A DNA stretch of 64,000 nt from contig NZ_NBXB01000021.1 of assembly GCF_003399635.1 (NCBI RefSeq), positions 22,215-86,214 of the forward strand. Reading direction: 5' to 3'. Every line of letters begins with the position of its first letter. Position 1 is the stretch's first letter. The notes beneath the pieces are model-generated. The model ran no database searches and was not told the DNA's origin. It saw only the letters and a program-made list of their open reading frames with translations. The DNA is from Subtercola boreus. GTDB lineage: Bacteria > Actinomycetota > Actinomycetes > Actinomycetales > Microbacteriaceae. Of the stretch, positions 15,835 through 24,444 are shown in pieces. The translations under genes and the position numbers were made by a program.

Positions 15835-16770
15835 ATGCCCTCAATCGCTACCGCCGTGCCCCCCACCGGGCGAACGGAGGCGACGCTCCTCGACAGAGAC
15901 GCGTGGACCGCACTCGAGAGCGATCATCAGCGGCGGGCTGATGCCCTCAGCGCAGCCTGGCGGGCGCGCCGCCAGACGGGCGAGGCCCACCCCGTCGACG
16001 ACTTTCTCTTCACGTACTACCCGTTCCGGCCGAGCCTGCTCCGCCGCTGGCATCCCGGCGCGGGTGTGGTTCTCGACGGCACCGTCGGCCTCGACCGGCA
16101 CGAGTGGCGCTGGTACAGCCGCGGAGTCGGGGCGGACCAGGCGATCCCGGTGGGTGCGAGCAGAGTGGATGCCCGGGGGTTTCTGGAAACAAAATCGTCG
16201 ACGGTCGCGTTCATCCAGAACCTGCTGGGCCACACAGCCGCACGACCGGCACGCTTCAGTTGCTTCGGGCTGCACGAATGGGCGATGGTGTACAAAGTCG
16301 AAGCCGATGCGGTGCGCCACGAGGCGCTTCCCCTGCGACTGACCGCCGCCCAGACCGATGAGGTCGTCGAGCAGAACCGCATCACGTGCTCGCACTTCGA
16401 CGCGTTCCGGTTCTTCACCCCGGAGGCGCGGCCCGCGAACGACCGGCAGCTGACCCGTGAGTCGCAGCCGCAGCTCGAGCAGCCCGGCTGCCTGCACGCC
16501 GGCATGGACGTCTACAAGTGGGCGATCAAACTCGGCCCTCTCGTGCCCGGCAACGTTCTGCTCGACAGCTTCGAGCTGGCCCGCGACATCCGGCAGCTCG
16601 ACATGCAGGCATCACCGTATGACGTCTCGGCCTTCGGCCTCGAGGCCGTTCGTATCGAGACAGCGGAGGGCAAGAAAAGCTATGCCGCTGAGCAGCGCCG
16701 GTTCGCCGAGCGTTCGAATGCGCTGCGCCGCGACATCGTGGACATCATCGAGCACGCCCGCCTGCTCTGA
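15835..16770 (+). CDS. 3-methyladenine DNA glycosylase-like protein (actinobacterial family)
   Basis: A 311-residue cytosolic protein of an actinobacterial family commonly annotated as 3-methyladenine DNA glycosylase. Diagnostic stretches are HPVDDFLFTYYPFRPSLLRR (~51-70), a WHPGAGVVL block and GCLHAGMDVYKWAIKLGPLV (~220-240). No HhH-GPD or AAG/MPG catalytic motif can be identified, so enzymatic activity is not evident from sequence. TATAGG sits ~8 bp before the ATG with no Shine-Dalgarno, suggesting leaderless expression. It ends 19 bp from the convergent S4 gene. Confidence 0.65.
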   Translation: MPSIATAVPPTGRTEATLLDRDAWTALESDHQRRADALSAAWRARRQTGEAHPVDDFLFTYYPFRPSLLRRWHPGAGVVLDGTVGLDRHEWRWYSRGVGADQAIPVGASRVDARGFLETKSSTVAFIQNLLGHTAARPARFSCFGLHEWAMVYKVEADAVRHEALPLRLTAAQTDEVVEQNRITCSHFDAFRFFTPEARPANDRQLTRESQPQLEQPGCLHAGMDVYKWAIKLGPLVPGNVLLDSFELARDIRQLDMQASPYDVSAFGLEAVRIETAEGKKSYAAEQRRFAERSNALRRDIVDIIEHARLL

Positions 16771-16789
16771 CAACACCCGCCGCGGGGCG

Positions 16790-17161
16790 TCAGCGCCCGC
16801 GCAACCTGTCCACTTCGCGCCGTTCCCGCTTGGTCGGTCGCCCCGCACCGCGGTCGCGCGTGGCGACCAGCGCGACAGTCTCGCGGGGAGGTGGCGGGGG
16901 AGTCCTGTCGACGAAGCACTCCGCGGCCATGACCGCGCCCACCCGCTTCACCACGAGGCGGCTCACGACCACGATGCGGTCGAAACCGTCGCTCCGCACG
17001 CGCACCTCGTCACCGATCCGTAGGGGCTGGGCCGCTTTCACCTTCTCGCCGTTGATGCGAACGTGGCCCGCCCGGCAGGCCGTGGTGGCAGCCGACCGGG
17101 TCTTGAACAGTCGCACCGCCCACGCCCAGCTGTCGACGCGCGCCGCCGTGACGTCAGCCAT
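16790..17161 (-). CDS. S4-domain RNA-binding protein (Hsp15-like)
   Basis: A 123-residue protein whose first ~70 residues form an S4 RNA-binding domain (RVDSWAWAVRLFKTRSAATT, GHVRINGEKVKAAQPLRIGD), followed by a basic tail (GRPTKRERREVDRLRGR). This matches the small Hsp15/HslR-type proteins, which in E. coli bind stalled 50S subunits carrying nascent chains. It lies 24 bp downstream of the coiled-coil gene on the same strand, and the two may be co-transcribed. Confidence 0.8.
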   Translation of the reverse strand: MADVTAARVDSWAWAVRLFKTRSAATTACRAGHVRINGEKVKAAQPLRIGDEVRVRSDGFDRIVVVSRLVVKRVGAVMAAECFVDRTPPPPPRETVALVATRDRGAGRPTKRERREVDRLRGR

Positions 17162-17185
17162 CGGCAGGCCCCCGGATGCCCCGCC

Positions 17186-18811
17186 TCAGGATGCTCGTCG
17201 GTGCTCCCGGCCGCCCCGCGAATTCGCCTCGGGCTCCTCGTCGGAGAACAGGCTCCCGAGCTTGTCGACGTCGTCGATCTCCGGCGTCTCGTCGCGCACG
17301 ATCGTGTGCTCGATGACCGCCGTGTGACCGATGGCCGCATCGTGATGGGGGTGGGGCTCACGCTCGGCCTCGCGTTCGGCGGCTTCCTCGAAGGGAACGT
17401 CGACCTCGTCGCGGAGTTCTGCTGCGAATTCGGCGTCCGCCTCCTCGATCTCGGCCAGCTGGGCGCTGTCGTCATCCGGCGAGGCGTCGGCAACGCCAGC
17501 AACGGCCCCGTCGCCAGCGTCGTCGTCGCCGTCTCCGACCTCCGCGTCGTCGGTGCCGTAGAGCGAGTTCAGCACCAGCACAGCGGCATCGTTCGCGCCG
17601 ATCGCGTAGTCACCCGTCTCGGACTCATCGACGAGCTGGGCAGTCGCGACCTCCTCGATCTCGTCGATCGTGGCGCGGGCAAGCTCGAGTTCGCTGGCGA
17701 GGGCCAGCTGCGACTCCGAGATGAAGTCCACGAGGCGGGCATCCGGAGCATTGTCGTTCGTCCACTCGCCCACGTCGAGCGTGGTGGCGAGGGCCGCAAC
17801 GGTCTGCTGCAGGCGGTTGCGCCACTCGGATCCCTCGGCGATGGCCCGGTCGCGCTGGGCGGTGAGGCTGCCGGCCTCGAGCCGGGCATCTCTCAACTGC
17901 TGCGTGGTCGCCTCGGCGGTCGCGGCCGAGGCGGCGAGCTGGGCGTTCAGCGCGGTGACGGCTGCAGCATGGGCGGCCTCGAGTGCGGTGAGGGCGAGAT
18001 GGTGCTCCGCCCGCACCTCGTCGCCGGCCTGCGTGTTGGCCATTCCGAGCGCCTCGACCGACTGGTCGTGCTCGGCCCGAAGGGCCTCGATCTGCTGTTC
18101 GTGCTCGGCGCGCTGGGCGGCCGTGTCGCCGGCGAGCTGCGCTTCGAGTCGGGCCACCTCGGAGTCGCGCTCCTCTGTGAGGGCGGCCACGGCCGCATCA
18201 CGGTCGGCAGCGAGTTCGGCGAGCGCGCGATCGCGTTCCTCGGTGAGGGAGGCAATGCTCGCCTCGTGCCCTGCGAGCGCCCCGGCCAGCTCTGCGGCGT
18301 GGCTCGAGTGGAGACCGGACACCTCCGCTTCGAGCTGTTCGCCGAGTGCGACGATCCGGGCATCCGCAGCTTCGAGCCTGCCGGTGGTCTCGGTGAGGTT
18401 CTGCTGCAGGTCGGCCGCGCGCTCGCGCAGTTCGGCGAGGTTCCGTTCGGACTCCTCGTAGTGCACCTGGAGCTCGACCCGCGCCCTGTCGCGCTCCTTG
18501 CGGTCGTCGATCACGGCAGCGAGGTGCGATCTCACGATCTCCAGCGGATCGCTCGCCTCGTCGAGGCTCTGGATGCTCGCCAGAGCGGGCGGCACGAACG
18601 CCGGCTTTGCGGTGGGGTCGATGTAGACGTGCGTGAAGAGTTCGTCGGTGACGGGCCGGTAGCGTTCCTGGAACTCGGGAGTGCCGAATCGCACGGCCCA
18701 GTCGATGAAGTGGATGGCTGTACGGTCACGGCGGGTGAGCACGTAACCCGTCTCAGCCGCTGGCACCCGGGCAGGGGCCTCGTCGGCGGTGTTCTGGGTC
18801 TCGTCAGTCAT
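17186..18811 (-). CDS. Hypothetical acidic coiled-coil protein
   Basis: A 541-residue protein of unrecognised family. Residues ~25-60 form a compact segment (GYVLTRRDRTAIHFIDWAVR, then FGTPEFQERYRPVTDE). Residues ~105-390 are a long heptad-rich coiled coil with repeats such as LTEERDRALAEL/LTEERDSEVARLEAQL and clusters of AEH. The C-terminus (~420-541) is very acidic, then basic (GGREHRRAS). No signal peptide or membrane segment. It is divergent from the HtrA gene. It could be a cytoskeletal or scaffold protein, but no function is assigned. Confidence 0.65.
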   Translation of the reverse strand: MTDETQNTADEAPARVPAAETGYVLTRRDRTAIHFIDWAVRFGTPEFQERYRPVTDELFTHVYIDPTAKPAFVPPALASIQSLDEASDPLEIVRSHLAAVIDDRKERDRARVELQVHYEESERNLAELRERAADLQQNLTETTGRLEAADARIVALGEQLEAEVSGLHSSHAAELAGALAGHEASIASLTEERDRALAELAADRDAAVAALTEERDSEVARLEAQLAGDTAAQRAEHEQQIEALRAEHDQSVEALGMANTQAGDEVRAEHHLALTALEAAHAAAVTALNAQLAASAATAEATTQQLRDARLEAGSLTAQRDRAIAEGSEWRNRLQQTVAALATTLDVGEWTNDNAPDARLVDFISESQLALASELELARATIDEIEEVATAQLVDESETGDYAIGANDAAVLVLNSLYGTDDAEVGDGDDDAGDGAVAGVADASPDDDSAQLAEIEEADAEFAAELRDEVDVPFEEAAEREAEREPHPHHDAAIGHTAVIEHTIVRDETPEIDDVDKLGSLFSDEEPEANSRGGREHRRAS

Positions 18812-18866
18812 GTCTCCAGACTACAGAAAGCCCGGGGCGTACACCCTCAGGATCTGGACAGTCAGT

Positions 18867-18910
18867 TCTCAGGTTGTCCGAAAGCTGCGCATAGCTTCCT
18901 CATAGCCTCT
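18867..18910 (+). promoter_or_regulatory. Four 11-bp direct repeats upstream of htrA-like gene
   Basis: Four consecutive 11-mers share a CATAGC-like core: TCTCAGGTTGT, CCGAAAGCTGC, GCATAGCTTCC and TCATAGCCTCT. An 11-bp period is typical of tandem sites for OmpR-family response regulators such as PhoP. The array ends 45 bp before the ATG of the HtrA-like protease. The regulator is inferred. Confidence 0.45.
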
Positions 18911-18955
18911 GGGCGTTCTCTGGATCTTGCCCACAGGGGGCACCGAGAGGAAATC

Positions 18956-20332
18956 ATGGAAACGCCCGAAAGCCAGCCGCAGCCCGAGTTCCACGAGGCA
19001 GTACCTGCTGCCGCTGGAACGGCAACTCGTGAAAGGCGCATCTGGCGTCCCCGCAACTTCCTCATTCTCGGGGCGTCCGCCGCAGCCCTGGCGGTCGCCT
19101 GCACCAGTGTCGGTGTGACGCTCGGCGTGGGTGTTCCCCTCGCGCTGAACGCTGCGTCCGCCATATCCGGAACCAGCTCATCGTCGAGCCTGCTCGACAC
19201 CCGCGGATCGGGCTCCGGTTCGTCCGGCAGCGGAACCGCCACCCTTCCCTACGGCGGCTACGGCTACGGCAGCGGTTCGACCGGCAGCGGCAGCACCGGA
19301 TCGGGCAGCACCGGATCCGGTTCGGCCGGAAGCAGCACCGGCACGGCCACGCAGTCGGCCACCACCGCCACGGCAGACCAGGCGGTCGGCGTGGTGCTCA
19401 TCAACACCGTGCTGAAGTATGAGGGCGCGGAGGCCGCTGGCACCGGCGTCATCCTCACCTCCGACGGGGAGATCCTCACCAACAACCACGTCGTCGAGGG
19501 CTCGACCAGCATCTCGGTCACCATCGCCTCCACCGGCAAGACCTACACGGCGAAGGTCGTCGGCACTGACGCCACCCACGACGTGGCCGTGCTCAAGCTC
19601 GAAGGGGCCTCCGGCCTCACGCCCGCCACCCTCGATACGACTAAAGGCCTCGCGGTCGGTGACGCCATTACGGGTGTCGGCAACGCCGGCGGCACCGGAA
19701 CGCTCTCGGCAGCAGCCGGAACCGTGACGGGTCTCGACCAGTCGGTCACCACGCAGGCCGAGGGATCGAGTGCTGGCGAGACGCTCGACGGCATGATCCA
19801 GGTCGCAGCGGACATCCAGTCGGGCGACTCCGGCGGGCCCCTCTACGCCGCTGACGGCGAGATCGTCGGCATCGACACCGCCGCCTCGAGCGGAAGCAGC
19901 GTCGTCACCGGCTTCGCGATCCCGATCACGGATGCGATCTCGATCGCCAAACAGATCGACTCGGGTGTCGCCACGTCGACGATCACCATCGGCCTGCCCG
20001 CCTTCCTCGGCATCGAGGTCGCCAGCGGCGGCGCCTCCAGCACGTACCCCGGATCGGGCACCTCGGGCAGCGCCGGCTCGGGCACGAGCGCCGGCACGGT
20101 TGCGGGCGCCACGGTCGCTGGCGTCATCGACGGCACCCCGGCGGCAACCGCCGGCCTCACCGCGGGCGACGTCATCACCGCAGTCGACGGCACGAGCGTG
20201 GCCAGCGAAAGCGCGCTCACCAGCACGCTGAAGACCTACAAGGTCGGCGACACCGTCACCCTCACCTACACGGATGCCGCGGGCACCAGCCAGACCGTGA
20301 CCGCGACCCTCATCGCAGGCCCCGCGGCCTGA
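18956..20332 (+). CDS. HtrA-like trypsin-type serine protease with PDZ domain
   Basis: A 458-residue protein with a cytosolic N-terminus, one membrane anchor (~residues 33-65), a Gly/Ser/Thr linker (GSTGSG repeats, ~80-135), a chymotrypsin-fold protease domain with complete triad His178 (LTNNHVVEG), Asp209 (THDVAVLKL) and Ser292 (GDSGGPLYA), and a C-terminal PDZ domain (GVIDGTPAATAGLTAGDVI). This is the DegP/HtrA layout for quality control of exported proteins on the outside of the membrane. The ATG has a GAGAGGAA Shine-Dalgarno. The 11-bp repeats upstream suggest two-component control. Confidence 0.9.
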   Translation: METPESQPQPEFHEAVPAAAGTATRERRIWRPRNFLILGASAAALAVACTSVGVTLGVGVPLALNAASAISGTSSSSSLLDTRGSGSGSSGSGTATLPYGGYGYGSGSTGSGSTGSGSTGSGSAGSSTGTATQSATTATADQAVGVVLINTVLKYEGAEAAGTGVILTSDGEILTNNHVVEGSTSISVTIASTGKTYTAKVVGTDATHDVAVLKLEGASGLTPATLDTTKGLAVGDAITGVGNAGGTGTLSAAAGTVTGLDQSVTTQAEGSSAGETLDGMIQVAADIQSGDSGGPLYAADGEIVGIDTAASSGSSVVTGFAIPITDAISIAKQIDSGVATSTITIGLPAFLGIEVASGGASSTYPGSGTSGSAGSGTSAGTVAGATVAGVIDGTPAATAGLTAGDVITAVDGTSVASESALTSTLKTYKVGDTVTLTYTDAAGTSQTVTATLIAGPAA

Positions 20333-20364
20333 CCCCCGCGCCCTGCACCCCCCCGGGCGGTGGC

Positions 20365-20420
20365 CGAAGGGACCCATATCGCGCCAGGCCTTCTGTGTTG
20401 AAGCGATATGGGTCCCTTCG
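20365..20420. repeat. Perfect palindromic repeat element (18-bp arms), reference copy
   Basis: Perfect 18-bp arms, CGAAGGGACCCATATCGC at 20365-20382 and its exact complement at 20403-20420, flank a 20-nt loop. The GAC-to-CTT core is 48 bp, as in copies at 2641 and 54029. It lies between convergent htrA-like and TRIC genes, where it could also act as a bidirectional terminator, although no T-run follows. Confidence 0.8.
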
Positions 20421-20480
20421 TCGCGTGCGGGAGGTGGGGAGGAAGGAGGGGCGAGGAGGAGGGGGAGGGCAGGGCGCGGG

Positions 20481-21110
20481 TCAGGCCACGTGCGGCAGCT
20501 GCCAGCCGAGCGTCACGGCGATCATCCGCAGCCCGAAGCAGAGCACGAAACCGATCCCCAGCGCGACCACGCCCGGGACGCGGAGGCGCGTCGCGACGAG
20601 CACTCCGAGAGCGCCCAGGGCCGCAGCCGTGGCGTAGATGTCCCCGGCGAGCACCGCCGGCACGCGATTCAGCAGCACGTCACGCACCACTCCGCCGCCC
20701 ACGCCGGTGGGGGTGCCGAGGATGACCACCACCACGCCGTTCGATCGGTGCTCGATCGCTTTCTGGGCTCCGGTCACAGCAAACAGGGCGAGCCCCGCCG
20801 CGTCGAACAGCACGAATGCCTCCGCCGGGAACGTGTCGAACACCCGGGAGCCCACGAACACCAGTGCTCCGCCGGCCAGCGCCACGACGATGCGCGAGGG
20901 GGAGCGGAACGCCGCCGGCGGCACGTCCCCGATCAGCAGGTCGCGGAGGATGCCGCCCACCAGCGCGGTACAGAAGCCGACGACGAGGATGCCCAGCAGG
21001 TCGAGTCCGGCCGCCACACCTGCCCGTGCCCCCTCGATGGCGAACAGCGCCGTGGCCGCGTGGTCGGCGATCGAGTACAGCCGGGCGACCGTTCGCTTCA
21101 CGACCGTCAC
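20481..21110 (-). CDS. TRIC/UPF0126-family membrane channel
   Basis: A ~209-residue protein with about seven hydrophobic segments and an internal duplication: GGILRDLLIGDVP in the first half and GGGVVRDVLLNRVP in the second, the paired glycine-rich kinked motifs of bacterial TRIC-type cation channels. GTG at 21110 is chosen, 8 bp after the pabC stop; GTG at 21101 is also possible. Upstream frame extension overlaps pabC and is unlike the family. It is last in the DUF3097-pabC-TRIC transcript. Confidence 0.8.
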   Translation of the reverse strand: MTVVKRTVARLYSIADHAATALFAIEGARAGVAAGLDLLGILVVGFCTALVGGILRDLLIGDVPPAAFRSPSRIVVALAGGALVFVGSRVFDTFPAEAFVLFDAAGLALFAVTGAQKAIEHRSNGVVVVILGTPTGVGGGVVRDVLLNRVPAVLAGDIYATAAALGALGVLVATRLRVPGVVALGIGFVLCFGLRMIAVTLGWQLPHVA

Positions 21111-21118
21111 CCCGACCG

Positions 21119-22015
21119 TCAGGTCGTCCGCGAGGCGAGGCCGGCGTTGAGCGAATCGGTCAGGGGGGCATCCACCGCCCGCGGCGCGCCGTCGACCGAC
21201 CGGATCGGCGCCGCATTCCGCACGCTCGACACCAGCCAGGCGGCGTCGGCGAGGCGGAGGTCCGCGGGCGTCAGCGCCTCGTACCCCGTCCTGTAGCCGT
21301 TGTGGGCGGCGATCTCGAAGACGCTCTCCTGCGTCGTTCCAGGCAGCAGGCCGAAGTCGGGTCGGGGGGTCACCAGCCGGCCGTCGAGCTTCAGGATGAC
21401 CGTGGAGGTCGGCCCCTCGAGCAGCAGCCCGTCGCTCGAGACGAAAATCACATCGTCGGCGCCCCGGCGATGGGCCTCGCGGAGGGCCGCCTTGTTGACG
21501 GCGTACGACAGCGTCTTCGCGCCCTGCAGCAGCCACGGCGACGTCTGGGCCACGGTGCTGGGGTACCCGCGGTCGAGCAGCACCACGTCGATCCCGTCGG
21601 TGCGCTCCCGGCTGAAGTCTCCGCTCGGCTGCATCCAGACCCAGCCGGTCGGCCGGCCCGAACCCTCGACACCACGCGTGTAGAGCAGCTTCACGAAGGC
21701 CTCGGGCACCTCGGTGTGCCGGTCGACGGCGGCGAACACGCTCGTTCGCCAGGCCGCGAGGTGGGGAGCCGGGAGGTCGAGCATCGAGGCGGAGCGTTCG
21801 AGACGGGCGAGGTGGGCATCCAGAGCCTGCGGAATTCCGCCCACCACCGTGATGGTCTCGAAGATGCCGTCACCCCGGGTGATGCCGAGGTCGAGCGCGT
21901 TCGCGACCGGTGACAGAGGATCGGCGAAATGGTCGGCCGGCGCTCCGTGCCGTTCGGCCTCCGCCTGGCTGGGCGAGCCGAGCACCAGCAGAACAGGACT
22001 CGTCCTGGTGGTCAT
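21119..22015 (-). CDS. pabC: Aminodeoxychorismate lyase-like PLP enzyme
   Basis: A 298-residue fold-type IV PLP enzyme. Landmarks are LDLGITRGDGIFETITVVGG at the start, the PLP Lys in LLQGAKTLSYAVNKAALREA, SSDGLLLEGPTSTV and LPGTTQESVFE. It would release pyruvate from 4-amino-4-deoxychorismate to give p-aminobenzoate for folate; D-amino-acid or branched-chain aminotransferases share the fold, so specificity is not certain. ATG overlaps the DUF3097 stop (TGATG). Confidence 0.75.
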   Translation of the reverse strand: MTTRTSPVLLVLGSPSQAEAERHGAPADHFADPLSPVANALDLGITRGDGIFETITVVGGIPQALDAHLARLERSASMLDLPAPHLAAWRTSVFAAVDRHTEVPEAFVKLLYTRGVEGSGRPTGWVWMQPSGDFSRERTDGIDVVLLDRGYPSTVAQTSPWLLQGAKTLSYAVNKAALREAHRRGADDVIFVSSDGLLLEGPTSTVILKLDGRLVTPRPDFGLLPGTTQESVFEIAAHNGYRTGYEALTPADLRLADAAWLVSSVRNAAPIRSVDGAPRAVDAPLTDSLNAGLASRTT

Positions 22016-22866
22016 CAGCGTGCCCCCTCGCCGCTCGTCACGAAGTCGATCAGCTGTTCCACCCGGCCGAGCAGTTCCGGTTCGAGGTCGGTGTAGCTCC
22101 GCACCCGGCCGAGGATCCGCTGCCACGCCGCGGCGATGTCGGCCTGGTCGTCGTGGGGCCAGCCGAGCGAGGCGCAGATGCCGTGCTTCCACTCGATGTT
22201 CCGCGGGATGTTCGGCCAGGCCTCGATGCCGAGGCGCCCCGGTTTGACGGCCTGCCAGATGTCGATGTAGGGATGCCCGACGATGAGCACGGCGTTCTCG
22301 CCCTGCGCCCGCATCACGGCATCGGCGATCCGGGTCTCCTTCGACCCGCTCACCAGGTGGTCGACGAGCACTCCGACGCGGCGGGCCGGTGTCGGCTTGA
22401 ACTCCTTCAGAACGGCGTCGAGGTGGTCGACGCCCTCGAGGTACTCCACGACCACGCCCTCCCCGCGGAGATCGTCGCCCCAGACCTTCTCGACGAGTTC
22501 GGCGTCGTGCCGGCCCTCGACGAAGATGCGGCTGGCCCGGGCGACCCTTGCACGGGCATCCGGAGCCTTCACCGAGCCTGACGCCGTGCGGAGTGCCCCG
22601 GCCGGCCGGGCCGCAGACGGGGCGACGAGGATGACCTGTGTGCCCTCGAACAGGAAGCCGCCGCCGAGCGGGAACATGCGGCGTCGGCCCCGCCGGTCTT
22701 CGAGTTCGACCATCTTTCCCTCTGTTCTCACGACGGAACCGCAGAAGTCACTGGCCACATCCTCGACGACGAGGTCGAAGGTGGCCTCCCTCGTGGGCGG
22801 CTTCTCGCGCACGGGCCGGCGTGAGAAATCTGCGAGAACGTCTGAGCTGTAGCGGTCGAAGGTCAC
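22015..22866 (-). CDS. DUF3097 family protein
   Basis: A 283-residue actinobacterial conserved protein of unknown function. The N-terminal ~95 residues are beta-rich (VTFDRYSSDVLADFSRRPVR, RRMFPLGGGFLFEGTQVIL). The central part resembles a Toprim-like alpha/beta fold: SRIFVEGRHDAELVEKVWGD, RRVGVLVDHLVSGSKETRIA and VLIVGHPYIDIWQ carry acidic residues in Toprim-like order (Glu, then DxxxxxxKE, then HP-D). Function in nucleic acid metabolism is inference. The GTG start gives the conserved beginning TFDRYSSDVLA; translationally coupled to pabC. Confidence 0.75.
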   Translation of the reverse strand: MTFDRYSSDVLADFSRRPVREKPPTREATFDLVVEDVASDFCGSVVRTEGKMVELEDRRGRRRMFPLGGGFLFEGTQVILVAPSAARPAGALRTASGSVKAPDARARVARASRIFVEGRHDAELVEKVWGDDLRGEGVVVEYLEGVDHLDAVLKEFKPTPARRVGVLVDHLVSGSKETRIADAVMRAQGENAVLIVGHPYIDIWQAVKPGRLGIEAWPNIPRNIEWKHGICASLGWPHDDQADIAAAWQRILGRVRSYTDLEPELLGRVEQLIDFVTSGEGAR

Positions 22867-23040
22867 CCGGACGACGTTAGTCGACCCACGGACGAGCGGC
22901 CGGGAGCGGCACGGTGGGTCGCCGTGGGCTCGCCGCGACACGCGGAACGGCGTTCAGATTGGCCCCACGAGTTGTACACACCCAGCATTCTCACGAGGGG
23001 CTATCGGCTACGCTGGACACCGAGTAAGGAGGCCATCACC

Positions 23041-23598
23041 ATGCCAGACGACAGCGAATCAGAGTTCACTCGATCGCACAGCATTGTGCGCACCCCCGGC
23101 ACGGGCGAGGCGGCTTCCGCAACACCGGGAACGGCGGCAGACCCCGGTACCAGCGCCATCGGTACGGCGGGCACCGACAGCACGATGAACCTCACCGGCG
23201 AGTTCGCCGCGCAGATGGCGGCCCTCGAAGGCGGAGTCACGCCCGAGGAGCTCGACGCCATCGCTGCGCTGCCCTCTGGATCGGCCCTGCTGATCGTCCG
23301 CCGGGGCCCGAGCGCGGGCGCGCGGTTCTTGCTCGACAAGCTCTCCTCGATCGCCGGCCGCCACCCCGACGCCGACGTCTTCCTCGACGACGTGACGGTC
23401 TCGCGCCGCCATGCGGAGTTCACCCGCTCCGGCACGACCTTCGCCGTGCGCGACCTGCACTCCCTCAACGGCACCTACTTCGACGGGGTGAGGGTCGACG
23501 ACGCCCTTCTCGCCGACGGCTCGGAGATCCAGGTCGGCAAGTTCAGGCTCACCTTCTATCCCTCACGTCGTGACGTGGCGGCGAACGCAGAAGCCTAG
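23041..23598 (+). CDS. garA: FHA-domain signalling protein (GarA/OdhI-like)
   Basis: A 185-residue protein with a C-terminal FHA domain (~residues 80-175): GRHPDADVFLDDVTVSRRHA and LHSLNGTYFDG give the phosphothreonine-binding Arg, Ser and Asn. Very similar in this part to mycobacterial GarA and corynebacterial OdhI, which bind 2-oxoglutarate dehydrogenase and glutamate enzymes and are switched by phosphorylation of an N-terminal ETTS motif. Here that motif is not found; the equivalent area reads DSTMNLTGEF after an Ala/Thr/Gly-rich stretch. AAGGAGG precedes ATG. It overlaps ftsR by one base, the Rv1827-Rv1828 order. Confidence 0.85.
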   Translation: MPDDSESEFTRSHSIVRTPGTGEAASATPGTAADPGTSAIGTAGTDSTMNLTGEFAAQMAALEGGVTPEELDAIAALPSGSALLIVRRGPSAGARFLLDKLSSIAGRHPDADVFLDDVTVSRRHAEFTRSGTTFAVRDLHSLNGTYFDGVRVDDALLADGSEIQVGKFRLTFYPSRRDVAANAEA

Positions 23599-24338
23599 TG
23601 GGCGCCTCGCCTGCTCGTACTCTGCCGGGCGGTTCCAACTCCCTGCCGGGTGGCGCCAGCTCGGGCGGTTCGGCCGCCCGGCTCCTCAGTATCGGGCAGG
23701 TGCTCTCGCAGCTCAGCCCCGAGTTCAGCGACATCAGCCCGTCAAAGCTCCGGTTCCTCGAGGAGCGAGGCCTGGTCTCACCGGCGCGCACCCAGTCGGG
23801 GTACCGCAAGTTCTCGAACGCCGACGTCGAACGCCTGCGCCTCGTGCTGGCGATGCAGCGCGACTGCTACCTGCCGCTGAACGTCATCAAGCAGTATCTG
23901 CACGACGTCGACGCCGGGCTCAATCCACCGATGCCGGGCGGCACCACCGCCACCGTTCCCTCGATGCTGGGCGGTGCCCGGCGGTTCTCCCGGAACGACC
24001 TGCTGAGCGAGACGGGGGCCACGGCGCAGTTGCTGAACGACGCCATCAGTGCCTCGTTGGTGACGGCGACGGAAACCTACGGTGATGGTGCGGTCGGCGT
24101 GCTGAAGGCGCTGGTCGAGCTGCAGAAGGTCGGCATCGAGCCCCGGCACCTCCGGGGCTTCCGTGCGGCAGCCGACCGCGAGGTCGGGCTGATCGAGAGC
24201 GCCCTGCTGCCCATCGCCCGGCGCAACACCGTCTCCAGTCGGGCCCAGATCGCCGAGCGGGCGGCCGAGATCTCCGGCCAGCTCGAGATCGTGCGCGGGA
24301 GCCTGATCCGGGCGGCTCTCGGCACGCTCGCTCCGTAG
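23598..24338 (+). CDS. ftsR: MerR-family regulator FtsR-like
   Basis: A 246-residue regulator with a winged-helix MerR DNA-binding domain (LLSIGQVLSQLSPEFSDISP, LRFLEERGLVSPARTQSGYR, ~30-90) and a C-terminal helical dimer domain without metal-binding Cys. It corresponds to Rv1828/FtsR, reported in Corynebacterium glutamicum to activate ftsZ. GTG overlaps the garA stop by one base, so the pair is co-translated. A plausible target is the ftsZ upstream region at 55007-55055 in this window (inference). Confidence 0.8.
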   Translation: MGASPARTLPGGSNSLPGGASSGGSAARLLSIGQVLSQLSPEFSDISPSKLRFLEERGLVSPARTQSGYRKFSNADVERLRLVLAMQRDCYLPLNVIKQYLHDVDAGLNPPMPGGTTATVPSMLGGARRFSRNDLLSETGATAQLLNDAISASLVTATETYGDGAVGVLKALVELQKVGIEPRHLRGFRAAADREVGLIESALLPIARRNTVSSRAQIAERAAEISGQLEIVRGSLIRAALGTLAP

Positions 24339-24444
24339 AACGGATAGGGTTCACACGACACGCCGGGGCGATTGGGCGGATGTCGTTGCCCGCATCACCT
24401 CACGTCGATAGCGTGGACTTCGAGAAGTACGAGAAAGGCAGACG

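Noticed and set aside
17063..18955. Upstream in-frame extension of the HtrA-like gene
   Set aside because: It is antisense to the S4 and coiled-coil genes and has no export signal; the ATG at 18956 has a Shine-Dalgarno and a proper anchor.
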